From: Ancylobacter koreensis
GTDB lineage: Bacteria; Pseudomonadota; Alphaproteobacteria; Rhizobiales; Xanthobacteraceae
DNA length: 64,000 nucleotides
Assembly (NCBI RefSeq): GCF_023016525.1
Contig: NZ_JALKCG010000001.1
Coordinates: 744,001-808,000, forward strand
Direction of reading: 5' to 3'
A program made the position numbers and the translations under genes. The notes under the pieces were generated by a model. That model was not told the DNA's origin and made no database searches. It saw only the letters and a list, made by a program, of their open reading frames with translations. Every line of letters begins with the position of its first letter. The first letter of the stretch is position 1. Of this stretch, positions 49,175-62,023 are shown piece after piece.

Positions 49175-49899
49175 GCCTCACCGCCATCCTCGTCGACGGC
49201 CTGACCGTGCGCTTCGGCAGCTTCCGCGCCATTGACGACCTGTCGCTCGCCATCGATTATGGCGAGGTGCGCGCGGTGATCGGACCCAACGGCGCCGGCA
49301 AGACCACGCTGCTCGACGTCATCTCCGGCATCACCCGGCCGAAGCAGGGCCGCGTGCTGTTCGACGGCGGGCTCGACCTGACGCAGGCGAGCGAATCCGC
49401 CATCGCCCGCGCCGGGCTGCGCCGCAAGTTCCAGAAGCCGAGCGTGTTCGAGGGGCTGAGCGTGCGCCGGCACATCGCCATCGGCGCCGATGTCGGCTTC
49501 CGTTCCCGCCTCGACGCGCCGGCGCTGGAGGACCGCGTGAGCGAGGTGCTGGAGACGGTCGGGCTCACCGATCAGGCGGACCGGCTCGCCGGCGAGCTCA
49601 GCCACGGCCAGAAGCAGTGGCTGGAGATCGGCATGGTGCTGGCCTCCGACCCCAAGGTGCTGATGCTCGACGAGCCGGTCGCCGGCCTCACCGACGAGGA
49701 GACCGAGCGCACCGCGCATCTGGTGCGCGCGCTGGTGCGGCCGGACCGCGCCATCGTGGTCGTCGAGCACGACATGGATTTCGTCGAGCGCATCGCCGAC
49801 CGCGTGACCGTGCTGCACGAAGGCCGCACCCTGTTCGAGGGCTCGATGGACCGTGTGCGCGCCGACGCGGCGGTCGTCGACGTCTATCTGGGGCGCTGA
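49171..49899 (+). CDS. urtD: Urea ABC transporter ATPase UrtD
   Basis: This 242-aa LivG-type ATPase has Walker A GPNGAGKTT, Q-loop KFQKPSVFEGLSV, signature LSHGQKQWLEIGMVL (the LSHGQ variant normal for UrtD), Walker B VLMLDEPVAGL and VVVEHDMDFV. The start is GTG with GGAGG upstream, inside the urtC end. Confidence 0.93.
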   Translation: MSLTAILVDGLTVRFGSFRAIDDLSLAIDYGEVRAVIGPNGAGKTTLLDVISGITRPKQGRVLFDGGLDLTQASESAIARAGLRRKFQKPSVFEGLSVRRHIAIGADVGFRSRLDAPALEDRVSEVLETVGLTDQADRLAGELSHGQKQWLEIGMVLASDPKVLMLDEPVAGLTDEETERTAHLVRALVRPDRAIVVVEHDMDFVERIADRVTVLHEGRTLFEGSMDRVRADAAVVDVYLGR

Positions 49900-49900
49900 C

Positions 49901-50593
49901 ATGCAGTTCCGTGTGGAAGCCCTCGACCAGCATTACGGCTCGGCGCAGGTGCTGCGGCAGGTCGGCTTCGAGATCGCGCCGGGGGAGTGCCTCGCCGTGC
50001 TCGGCCGCAACGGCGCCGGCAAGTCGACCCTGCTGAAATGCCTGATGGGCGTCATCGCCCCCAGCGCCGGGCGTGTGCTCATCGACGGGGCGGACGCCAC
50101 CTCCTGGTCGCCCGCCCGTCGCTCGCGCGCCGGCCTCGCCTATGTGCCGCAGGGCCGCGAGATCTTCTCCGAGCTCACCGTCGGCGAGAACGTCGAGGCG
50201 GCGGCACGCGCGCACGGCACCTTCGGCACGCCGGCCATGGAGGAGGCGCTCGACCTCTTCCCGGTGCTGCGCGAGATGTGGAAGCGCCCCGGCGGCGCGC
50301 TCTCCGGCGGCCAGCAGCAGCAGCTCGCTCTCGCCCGCGCGCTGGTCACGCAGCCGCAGCTCCTCATCCTCGACGAGCCGACCGAAGGCATCCAGCCCAA
50401 CATCGTGGCGCTGATCGGCGAGGTGCTGCGCGCCCTCAAGGGACGGATCTCGATCCTGCTGGTGGAGCAGTATCTCGACTTCGCCATCGAGACCGCTGAC
50501 GCCTTCGTCATCCTCTCGCGCGGCGCGGTCGTCGAGACCGGCCGCGCCAGCACGATGAGCCGGGAGCACCTCACCCGCTTCATCGCCGTCTGA
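49901..50593 (+). CDS. urtE: Urea ABC transporter ATPase UrtE
   Basis: This 230-aa LivF-type ATPase has Walker A GRNGAGKST, AYVPQGREIFSELTV, signature LSGGQQQQLALARAL and Walker B LLILDEPTEGIQPN. It follows urtD after a 1-bp gap. Together with UrtD it forms the nucleotide-binding pair. Confidence 0.93.
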   Translation: MQFRVEALDQHYGSAQVLRQVGFEIAPGECLAVLGRNGAGKSTLLKCLMGVIAPSAGRVLIDGADATSWSPARRSRAGLAYVPQGREIFSELTVGENVEAAARAHGTFGTPAMEEALDLFPVLREMWKRPGGALSGGQQQQLALARALVTQPQLLILDEPTEGIQPNIVALIGEVLRALKGRISILLVEQYLDFAIETADAFVILSRGAVVETGRASTMSREHLTRFIAV

Positions 50594-50628
50594 CCCGCCT
50601 TTCCGCGTTATCCATCAGGAGTTCCAGC

Positions 50629-51564
50629 ATGTCGCGCCGCTTCGAAATTCCCGCCACGCCGGAAAACATGGTCTGGGGCTATCTCGACAGCACGACCCCG
50701 CCCATTCTCGAAGTGACCTCCGGCGACGTGGTGACGCTGCATTCCTTCCCCGCCGGCGGCAAGGAGACGCTGCCCGACACATTGGCGGTGCCGGAGGACT
50801 ACGCGCTTGCGCTCGACACGTTGCCGCAGGGCGCCGGCCCGCATTTCATCACCGGCCCGGTCTATGTGAAGGACGCCAGGCCCGGCGATACGCTGCAGGT
50901 CGACATTCTCGACGTGAAGGTGCGCCAGGACTGGGGCTTCGTCTCCATCCTGCCGCTGCTCGGCACGCTGCCCGACGAGTTCACCGACTACGAGACCATC
51001 CACCCCGTGGTGGACCACGAGAAGAATGTCTGCGTCATGCCGTGGGGCGCCGAGATCCCGCTCGACCCGTTCTTCGGCATCATCGCCACCGCCCCGCCGC
51101 CGGCCTGGGGCCGCTGCGGCTCGCCGGTGCCGCGCGCCTTCGGCGGCAACATGGACAACAAGGAGCTGCGCGCCGGCACCACGCTCTATCTGCCGGTGTT
51201 CAACGAGGGCGCGCTGTTCTTCGCCGGCGACGGCCACGGCGTGCAGGGCGACGGCGAGGTGTGCATCACCGCGCTGGAGACCGGCGTCACCGGCACGTTC
51301 CGGCTCACCCTGCGCAAGGACATGCAGCTCGACTGGCCCTTCGCCGAGAGCGCGACGCACCTCATCTCGATCGGCCTCGACGAGGATCTCGACGACGCCG
51401 CCAAGCAGGCGACGCGCGAGATGGTCAAGCATGTGTGCGAGCGCACCAACCTGTCTCGCAACCAGGCTTACATGCTGTGCTCGCTGGCCGGGAACCTGCG
51501 GGTGACGCAGATGGTGGACGGCAACAAGGGCGTCCACATGATGCTGCGCAAATCGCTGCTCTGA
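50629..51564 (+). CDS. fmdA: Formamidase/acetamidase family protein
   Basis: This 311-aa enzyme is an FmdA_AmdA-family amidohydrolase. Landmarks are ARPGDTLQVDILDVKVRQDW, GRCGSPVPRAFGGNMDNKEL and FFAGDGHGVQGDGEVCITAL. Linked behind urtE (35-bp gap with AGGAG at the RBS), it likely hydrolyses the amide brought in by the Urt-type importer, as formamidase genes do beside amide transporters in methylotrophs. It differs strongly from the paralogue at 40342-41265 and belongs to another subgroup. Confidence 0.88.
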   Translation: MSRRFEIPATPENMVWGYLDSTTPPILEVTSGDVVTLHSFPAGGKETLPDTLAVPEDYALALDTLPQGAGPHFITGPVYVKDARPGDTLQVDILDVKVRQDWGFVSILPLLGTLPDEFTDYETIHPVVDHEKNVCVMPWGAEIPLDPFFGIIATAPPPAWGRCGSPVPRAFGGNMDNKELRAGTTLYLPVFNEGALFFAGDGHGVQGDGEVCITALETGVTGTFRLTLRKDMQLDWPFAESATHLISIGLDEDLDDAAKQATREMVKHVCERTNLSRNQAYMLCSLAGNLRVTQMVDGNKGVHMMLRKSLL

Positions 51565-51634
51565 GCAACCACTGCTCCGACGCTTTCCCGGCGGTTGCCG
51601 CCGAACGGGGCGGCTCCCGCCGGCGGGCGCCCCG

Positions 51635-52258
<624 letters not shown>

Positions 52259-52485
52259 GGCCTTCTCCCTTGCCGATGGCGGCGCGCCCGCCGGCTGAAG
52301 ATGGGTGGTCCGGCGGCCGGGCACAATCGGGCGGCGCCGGGCCGCCGCGGCTCGTCATCCGGCCCCGATGGAGGCACCGTCACCCTTGCGACACAGGCCG
52401 GCGACGTTTGATGCTGCGGTGTTGCCATTTCGCGGGCGCGAACTAGCTCCTTGCGCGCCCGCCTCTTCCTCCCGCGAGACCCTTC
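52259..52485. other. Divergent gap before the signalling operon
   Basis: This 227-bp gap must hold the promoters of the PNPOx-family gene and of the hybrid kinase operon. I could not find the EcfG general-stress consensus or a clear -35/-10 by eye. Confidence 0.35.
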
Positions 52486-55962
<3,477 letters not shown>

Positions 55963-55975
55963 TGGGGAGATCCAC

Positions 55976-56815
55976 ATGAACGGCGATCCGGGATCCGAGA
56001 AGGTCGAGGATATCGAGATACGGTTGCTGCTCGAAGCGATCTATTCTCAATATCACTACGACTTCCGCAGCTACGCGATGGCCTCGATCAAGCGGCGCCT
56101 GCGGCAGGCCCGCGAGCATCTGGGCTTCCCGACCTTCTCGGCCATGCAGGAAAGCCTGCTGCGCGACCCCGCTTTGCTGCCGCGCCTGCTGGGCTATCTG
56201 ACCGTTCAGGTCAGCGAGATGTTCCGCGATCCCAGCTATTTCAGGGCCCTGCGCGAGAAGGTGGTGCCGCATCTGCGCACCTATCCCTCGCTGAAAGTGT
56301 GGGTTGCGGGGTGCAGCACGGGCGAGGAGCTCTATTCTCTGGCCATACTGTTCCGCGAGGAAGGGCTGGAGGAGCGCACGATCTTCTACGCGACCGATAT
56401 CAACCAGGACGCGCTGCACGCCGCCGAGGCCGGTATCTTCGGCGTCGACCGCATCCCGCTGTTCACCGAGAACCACCGCAAGTCCGGCGGGAAGTCGTCG
56501 CTGTCGGACTATTATCAGGCGGCCTATGGGCGGGTGGCGTTCGACAAGACCCTGCGGCGCAACGTCGTGTTCTCCGACCACAGCCTGGTGACGGACGCCG
56601 TGTTCGGCGAGATGCAGCTTATCTCGTGCCGGAACGTGATGATCTATTTCGACCGGGCGCTTCAGGACCGGGCGCTCGGCCTGTTCAGGGACTCGCTGGC
56701 GCGCAAGGGCTTCCTCGGGCTCGGCGCCAAGGAAAGTCTTCGCTTTTCCAAACACGCGGACGCCTTCGCGGATTTTGTGCGCGAGGAGCGGATCTACCAG
56801 AGGCGGTTCGAATGA
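55976..56815 (+). CDS. CheR-type protein glutamate methyltransferase
   Basis: This 279-aa protein has the short N-terminal helical domain and a SAM-binding fold with VWVAGCSTGEELYSLAI and TDINQDALHAAEAGIF. Residue blocks ISCRNVMIYFD and GLGAKESLRF are typical of CheR. No C-terminal TPR or chemoreceptor-binding pentapeptide region is visible. GGGGAGA precedes the ATG. No chemoreceptor gene is in the window, so its substrate is unknown; it may methylate the kinase or another signalling protein. Confidence 0.88.
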   Translation: MNGDPGSEKVEDIEIRLLLEAIYSQYHYDFRSYAMASIKRRLRQAREHLGFPTFSAMQESLLRDPALLPRLLGYLTVQVSEMFRDPSYFRALREKVVPHLRTYPSLKVWVAGCSTGEELYSLAILFREEGLEERTIFYATDINQDALHAAEAGIFGVDRIPLFTENHRKSGGKSSLSDYYQAAYGRVAFDKTLRRNVVFSDHSLVTDAVFGEMQLISCRNVMIYFDRALQDRALGLFRDSLARKGFLGLGAKESLRFSKHADAFADFVREERIYQRRFE

Positions 56816-57378
56816 GCGCGCCGCGAGCCGAAGCCGTGGTCATCGGCGCCTCCGCCGGCGCGTTGGAGGCGCTGTCGGCGATCCTGCCCGCGCTGCCGGC
56901 GCGGTTCCCGCTGCCGGTGATGGTGGTGGTGCACATCCCGCCCGACCGGCGCAGCCTGCTGGCCGAGCTTTTCCAGGCCAAATGCCGCGTCATCGTGATG
57001 GAAGCCGAGGACAAGGAGCCGATCAGCCCCGGCACGGTCTATTTCGCGCCCGCCGACTATCACCTGCTGATCGAGCACGACCGGACGCTGTCGCTCTCCA
57101 GCGACGAGCCGGTGCTGTTCTCGCGGCCTTCCATCGACGTGCTGTTCGAAAGCGCGGCCGACGCCTATGGCGATGCCCTCGTCGCCATCGTGCTCACCGG
57201 CGCGAACGACGACGGCGCGAAGGGGATGCGCGCCGTCGTCGAGGCCGGCGGGAGGGCGCTTGTCCAGACCCCGGAGAGCGCCTTCGCCTCCGCCATGCCC
57301 CGCGCCGCGATCGACCTGTGCCCGGTGGCCCGCGTCATGCCGCTCGCGGCCATCGCCGCCTATCTCCTGGAGGTCTGA
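56812..57378 (+). CDS. CheB-type methylesterase, receiver-less
   Basis: This 188-aa protein is the CheB catalytic domain alone, without the N-terminal receiver. The triad is S14 in IGASAGAL, H41 in VVVHIPPD and D134 in LTGANDDGAKG. It overlaps cheR by 4 bp. It would remove methyl groups added by the preceding methyltransferase or deamidate glutamines. The absence of a receiver means it is not controlled by direct phosphorylation, so control must come from the partner kinases, an inference. Confidence 0.88.
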   Translation: MSAPRAEAVVIGASAGALEALSAILPALPARFPLPVMVVVHIPPDRRSLLAELFQAKCRVIVMEAEDKEPISPGTVYFAPADYHLLIEHDRTLSLSSDEPVLFSRPSIDVLFESAADAYGDALVAIVLTGANDDGAKGMRAVVEAGGRALVQTPESAFASAMPRAAIDLCPVARVMPLAAIAAYLLEV

Positions 57379-57384
57379 CCGCGC

Positions 57385-58503
57385 ATGGGGCCTGTCTCGT
57401 TTCTCCTTGTGGACGATCTTGAGGAAAATCTCCTGTCGCTCGAAGCGCTGCTGCGCCGCGACGGGCTTGTGCTTCTGAAGGCCCGGTCGGGAGACCAGGC
57501 GCTTGAAATCCTGCTGCGCAACGAGGTGGCGCTGGCGCTGGTCGACGTGCAGATGCCGGGACTCAACGGCTTCGATCTGGCGGAACTGATGCGCGGAAGC
57601 GACCGGACGCGGCGCATCCCGATCATCTTCATCACCGCCGGCACCGCCGACAGCCAGCGGCGCTTCCGGGGCTACGAGGCGGGGGCGGTGGATTTCATCC
57701 AGAAGCCTATCGAGCCGGACATTCTGCGCAGCAAGACCGACGTCTTCTTCGATCTCTACCGGCAGCGCCAGCAGATCGCCGCGCAGCGCGACACGCTGGA
57801 GGCGCAGGCGGAGGCGCTGAGGGAAGCGGGGCTGCGCAAGGACGAATTCCTCGCCTCGCTGACGCTCGACATCACGCAGCACAAACATGCGCGCGCCCAG
57901 CAGGACATCCTGCTGCGCGAGATCAATCACCGCATCAAGAACCTGTTCAGCGTCACGGCCGGGCTCATCGCGCTCAGTGCCCGCTCGGCGACGAGCGTGG
58001 ACGCGTTCGCCGCCGATCTCGGCGCGCGTCTGCAGGCGCTGGCGCGCGCGCACGACCTGACCCTGCCGGACCTGGGCGCGAAGCCGTCGGCGGAAGCGAC
58101 CACGACGGTCGCCACCCTGATGAAGGCGATCGTGGCGCCGCACGAGCAGGCGGGGCGCCCGCGCGTGTCGATCACCGGCTCGGACGCGCCGCTTTCGGGC
58201 AGCGCGCTGACCTCGCTCGCCCTGCTGCTGCACGAACTCACGACCAATGCCGCGAAATACGGCGCGCTGTCCTCCCCGCAGGGCGAGCTGATCGTCGACA
58301 TCGAGGCCGACGGCGACGTCCTGCGCCTCGACTGGGAAGAGCGCGGCGCGGCGGTCGCAATCGAGGCGCCGGCCCGCGAAGGATTCGGGACCGTTCTGGA
58401 GAAGGCGGTGCTGCGCGGGCTGAGCGGCACGCTGTCGCGCGACTGGAGGCCCGCCGGGCTTTCGCTGTCCCTCCAGATTCCGCTCGGGCGTCTGGTGGGC
58501 TGA
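57385..58503 (+). CDS. Receiver-HWE histidine kinase
   Basis: This 372-aa cytoplasmic protein fuses a receiver (acceptor D54 in ALVDVQMPGLNGFD, KP loop FIQKPIEPDIL) to an HWE-type kinase: H182 in REINHRIKNLF, the N-box HELTTNAAKYGAL and the W-x-E motif of LDWEERG (W317, E319). HWE kinases are frequent in Rhizobiales and often serve general stress or light responses. It follows cheB by 6 bp. It probably receives phosphate from the hybrid kinase and passes the signal to a partner elsewhere. No PhyR/NepR/EcfG gene is visible here. Confidence 0.88.
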   Translation: MGPVSFLLVDDLEENLLSLEALLRRDGLVLLKARSGDQALEILLRNEVALALVDVQMPGLNGFDLAELMRGSDRTRRIPIIFITAGTADSQRRFRGYEAGAVDFIQKPIEPDILRSKTDVFFDLYRQRQQIAAQRDTLEAQAEALREAGLRKDEFLASLTLDITQHKHARAQQDILLREINHRIKNLFSVTAGLIALSARSATSVDAFAADLGARLQALARAHDLTLPDLGAKPSAEATTTVATLMKAIVAPHEQAGRPRVSITGSDAPLSGSALTSLALLLHELTTNAAKYGALSSPQGELIVDIEADGDVLRLDWEERGAAVAIEAPAREGFGTVLEKAVLRGLSGTLSRDWRPAGLSLSLQIPLGRLVG

Positions 58504-58543
58504 GCGTCCCGGCCCGGCGGGGCCGTGATCCGGGCGGGCCGGA

Positions 58544-59506
58544 TCAGATCTCGACGTGCTGGGCGATACCCTTCCGCCGGGCGATCTCCACCACGGCGGC
58601 GGCGACGGCGAGGTCCTGAAGCCCGACACCGGTACCGTCGAACAGCGTGACCTCGGCATCCCCGCGGCCGGGCGAATCCCCGTTCACCACGGCGCCGAGC
58701 TCGCCGATGGCCTCCCGTGCGATCAGGCCCTGCGCGATGGCGTGCTGGGTCTCGCCGATGGAGACCGACTGGGCGATCTCGTCGGTGAAGACGCGCGCCC
58801 GCGCCACCAGCGCGGGATCGAGCTCCTGCTTGCCCTGGGTGTCGGTGCCCATCGCCGCAATATGGGTCGGGCCCTTGACGTGGGCGTCCATCAGCAGCGG
58901 CCCGAAGGACGAGGTGATGGAGATGATCACGTCGGCCTCGGCGCCGAGGCGTTCCAGCTCCACCGCCTCGAAGGGCAGGCCGATCTCGGCGGCGGTGTCC
59001 TTCAGCCGGCCCAGCATCTCGGGATGCGGGTTCCAGCCGATCACCTTCTCGAAGGCGTGCACCTTCGCCGCCGCCCGCATCTGGAACGCCGACTGGTGGC
59101 CGGCGCCGATCATGCCCAGCACCTTCGCGCCCTTCGGCGCCAGATACTTGATCGAGACCGCGCTCGCCGCCGCCGTGCGCAGGGCGGTGAGAAGGTTGCC
59201 GCCCACCGCCGCGCTGACGCGCCCCGTATCGGGATCGAAGAGGAACACCGTCGACTGGTGGTTGATCAGGCCGTGGTCCTGATTGTGCGGCCAGTAGCCG
59301 CCGGCCTTCAGCCCGAGCGCGAGGCCCTGCCCGTCGAACCCGCCCTTGAAGCCGTAGAGCGCGTCCGCGTGGCCGATCGCCTCGCGGATGACGGGGAAAT
59401 TATAGGCCTTGCGCCGCGCCATGGCCGCGAACACCGCCTCGATGGCGGTGAACGCGGCTTCCGGCGTCATCAGGCCGGCAATGTCCTTTTCGGCGACGAC
59501 GTACAT
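58544..59506 (-). CDS. bhcD: Iminosuccinate reductase (ornithine cyclodeaminase family)
   Basis: This 320-aa NAD(P)-binding enzyme of the ornithine cyclodeaminase/mu-crystallin family reduces iminosuccinate to aspartate in the beta-hydroxyaspartate cycle. The Rossmann motif VLGMIGAGHQSAFQMRA is at about 126-142, and the family block GTDTQGKQELDPALVARARV follows. The start at 59506 shares a base with the bhcC stop (TGATG). The assignment rests on its place immediately after bhcB and bhcC with lengths equal to the Paracoccus denitrificans enzymes. Confidence 0.82.
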   Translation of the reverse strand: MYVVAEKDIAGLMTPEAAFTAIEAVFAAMARRKAYNFPVIREAIGHADALYGFKGGFDGQGLALGLKAGGYWPHNQDHGLINHQSTVFLFDPDTGRVSAAVGGNLLTALRTAAASAVSIKYLAPKGAKVLGMIGAGHQSAFQMRAAAKVHAFEKVIGWNPHPEMLGRLKDTAAEIGLPFEAVELERLGAEADVIISITSSFGPLLMDAHVKGPTHIAAMGTDTQGKQELDPALVARARVFTDEIAQSVSIGETQHAIAQGLIAREAIGELGAVVNGDSPGRGDAEVTLFDGTGVGLQDLAVAAAVVEIARRKGIAQHVEI

Positions 59507-60681
59507 CAGTAGCCCTTTCCGCGCGCCGAGACCGGCCACACCGCCTCGACCTTGCCGCCGCGCACGCCGACATACCAGTCATGGACGTTGCAGGTCGGGT
59601 CGCAATGGCCGGGCACGAGGCGCAGCTTCTCGTTGACCTTGAGGACGTGATCCTTGTCCTCGATCACCCCGTGCTCGTCGGAGCACTTGATGTATTTCAC
59701 GTCGTCGCGGCCATAGACGAAGGGAAGGCCGGAATCGACCGACTGCGCCTTCAGGCCGGCATCGCACACCGCCAGATGCGGCTTGGCGTGGCTCATCACC
59801 GAGGTGAGGATGAACAGCGCGTTCTCCCACTCGCCCTTGTCTATGCGCTTGCCGTCCTTGTCGTGGATGCGCCCGTAATCGGCGTCCATGAAGGCGTAGG
59901 AGCCGCACTGGAGCTCGTTGTAGACGTTGGAATTCGACTCGAAATAATACGAACCGGTGCCGCCGCCGGAGACGAATTCCGGCTTCAGCCCCGCCGCTTC
60001 CAGCGCCTCGACAGCCTCCCTCACCTGGTTGATGGCGGCGTCGAGCTTCTCCTTGCGCGCCTCGTAGCTGTCGATGTGTTGCATCGCGCCCTGATAGGCC
60101 TGGATGCCCTTGAAGACGAGGTTCGGCGAGGCGGCGGCCGCCTTGGCGATCTCGACCACGGCTTCCTTGGTGGTGACGCCGCAGCGGCCGGCGCCGCAGT
60201 CGATCTCGACGAAGATGCCGAGCTGCGTGCCGTGCTTCTGCGCGGCGGCGGAGATGTCGGCGACATTGGCCACGTCGTCCACGCAGACCGTGACGGTGGA
60301 GCCGAACTTCGGCAGCCGGGCGAGGCGGTCGATCTTGGCGGGGTCGCGCACCTCGTTGGTGACGAGGATGTCCTTGATGCCGCCGCGCGCGAACACTTCC
60401 GCCTCGGCCACCTTCTGGCAGCATACGCCGACCGAGCCGCCGAGTTCTTCCTGCAGCTTCTGCACGTCGACCGACTTGTGCATCTTGCCGTGGCTGCGGT
60501 GGCGCATGCCGTGCGCCTTTGCGTAGTCGCCCATCTTCTTGATGTTGCGCTCGAGCGCGTCGAGATCGAGGATCAGGCACGGGGTCTGGATGTCCGCCTC
60601 GCTCATGCCCGGAACGGCGGGAATGTCGTAGCCGACTTCGAAGCCGGAGAAGTCCGGGGAGATGTCCGTCTTGGCGTTCAT
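59506..60681 (-). CDS. bhcC: Beta-hydroxyaspartate aldolase
   Basis: This 391-aa PLP enzyme of the alanine racemase N-terminal/D-threonine aldolase-like fold condenses glycine and glyoxylate to erythro-beta-hydroxyaspartate. It begins MNAKTDISPDFSGFEVGYDI; the PLP lysine is probably K66 in HRSHGKMHKS, and later motifs include VPGHCDPTCNVHDWYVGV at the metal site (His and Cys). The start at 60681 has GAGGAG 6 bases upstream. The order bhcB-bhcC-bhcD and the start sequence match the P. denitrificans cluster from memory. Confidence 0.84.
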   Translation of the reverse strand: MNAKTDISPDFSGFEVGYDIPAVPGMSEADIQTPCLILDLDALERNIKKMGDYAKAHGMRHRSHGKMHKSVDVQKLQEELGGSVGVCCQKVAEAEVFARGGIKDILVTNEVRDPAKIDRLARLPKFGSTVTVCVDDVANVADISAAAQKHGTQLGIFVEIDCGAGRCGVTTKEAVVEIAKAAAASPNLVFKGIQAYQGAMQHIDSYEARKEKLDAAINQVREAVEALEAAGLKPEFVSGGGTGSYYFESNSNVYNELQCGSYAFMDADYGRIHDKDGKRIDKGEWENALFILTSVMSHAKPHLAVCDAGLKAQSVDSGLPFVYGRDDVKYIKCSDEHGVIEDKDHVLKVNEKLRLVPGHCDPTCNVHDWYVGVRGGKVEAVWPVSARGKGY

Positions 60682-60704
60682 GGGTGTCTCCTCAGTTCCA
60701 AAGG

Positions 60705-61655
60705 TCACGAGTTCCACGGCAGCTTGTCGAGGTCGACATTGCCGCCGGTGATGATGACGCCGACGCGCTTGCCGGCGAAGACGTTCGGATTCTTGATGAT
60801 GGTGGCCAGCGGCACGGCGCTGGAGGGCTCCATCACGATCTTCAGGCGCTTCCAGGTCAGCTTCATGGCGTCGACGATCTCCTCCTCGGTGGCGGTGAGA
60901 ATGTCGGCGACGTGGTTCTGCACGAAATGCCAGGTGAGCTCCTTCAGCGGCACCTTCAGCCCGTCCGCCACCGTCTCCGGCGCATCGTCGGCGATGATGT
61001 GCCCGGCGCGGAAGCTGCGCGCCGCGTCGTCGGCGTTGAGCGGCTCGGCGGCGTAGATCTTCACGGACGGGGCAAGGTTGGAGAGCGTGAGGCAGGTGCC
61101 CGATACCATGCCGCCGCCGCCGATGGGGGCGATCACCGCGTCGAGATTGTCCACCTGCTCGATCATCTCGGCCGAGCAGGTCGCCTGCCCGGCGATCACG
61201 CGCGGGTCGTTATAGGGGTGGACGAACTCGGCGCCGGTCTCGGCCACCACCTCGGCGAACACCGCCTCGCGCGAGGAGGTGGAGGGCTCGCATTCCACCA
61301 CGCGCGCACCGTAGCCGCGCACGGCATCCTTCTTCGCCTGCGGCGCCGTGCGCGGCATCACCACCGTGCAGGGAATGCCCCGGCGCCCCGCCGCATAGCT
61401 CAGGCAGGAACCGTGATTGCCGCTGGAATGGGTGGCGACGCCCTTGGCCGCCTGCGCGTCCGACAGGCCGAACACCGCGTTGGAGGCGCCGCGCGCCTTG
61501 AAGGCACCGGCCTTCTGCAGGTTCTCGCACTTGAAGAACAGCTCCGCTCCGGTGAGCTCGTTGAGCATGCGGGAGGTGAGAACCGGCGTGCGGTGAATAT
61601 GCGGCGCGATGCGTTCGCGCGCCGCGATCATGTCGTCCAGTGTGGGAATATACAT
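60705..61655 (-). CDS. bhcB: Beta-hydroxyaspartate dehydratase
   Basis: This 316-aa PLP-dependent fold-type II enzyme of the threonine dehydratase group removes water from beta-hydroxyaspartate to give iminosuccinate. The PLP lysine is K53 in KAGAFKARGA, with SSGNHGSCLSYAA and the phosphate loop PIGGGGMVSG. It lacks the regulatory domain of biosynthetic IlvA. A strong GGGAGG site stands upstream. The first gene of the cycle, bhcA (aspartate-glyoxylate aminotransferase), is not found before it or elsewhere in the window. Confidence 0.84.
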   Translation of the reverse strand: MYIPTLDDMIAARERIAPHIHRTPVLTSRMLNELTGAELFFKCENLQKAGAFKARGASNAVFGLSDAQAAKGVATHSSGNHGSCLSYAAGRRGIPCTVVMPRTAPQAKKDAVRGYGARVVECEPSTSSREAVFAEVVAETGAEFVHPYNDPRVIAGQATCSAEMIEQVDNLDAVIAPIGGGGMVSGTCLTLSNLAPSVKIYAAEPLNADDAARSFRAGHIIADDAPETVADGLKVPLKELTWHFVQNHVADILTATEEEIVDAMKLTWKRLKIVMEPSSAVPLATIIKNPNVFAGKRVGVIITGGNVDLDKLPWNS

Positions 61656-62023
61656 CGTCCTGCCTCCCGGAACCGGTCACGCGTCCGGCGCGCCGGTGTG
61701 ATGTGCGAGCATTGCCAGCGCCTTGGCAAGGGCCAAGTGGTCCCGTGCGGAAACCGCTCCTGCCATGTGGACAGCGCCGGGTCGGGGATGGCCCGCAGCG
61801 CCTTCCACGCCGGTGGAAGGCGGGCGCGTCCGAGGTGTGGTTCTGCCTGTTCCGTCGCCGGTCATGTGCGGCGATGAGATGCCCTTGCCGGCGCAGCGTC
61901 AACCGATCGCTGGTGGTGCGATGGCGCTCCCGCGTGTCCGCGTCGGCACGGCTCCGCGTCTGCCGGCTGGCGGAGCCGATCCCGCCGGCGGTAAGGTGCT
62001 CACAGGACTGCCGGAGCGGAAAT
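61656..62023. promoter_or_regulatory. 368-bp divergent region between bhcB and a PgtC-like gene
   Basis: No gene is supported here. A perfect inverted repeat, GCCTTCCAC (61800-61808) and GTGGAAGGC (61813-61821), is separated by 4 bp and lies 145 bp upstream of bhcB. It is a candidate operator for the bhc operon, in which control by an IclR-type BhcR is known in Paracoccus, but no such regulator is in the window. Confidence 0.5.

Noticed and set aside
49171-49899. LSHGQ signature in UrtD as a defect
   Set aside because: LSHGQ is the usual form in UrtD and related LivG-type proteins.
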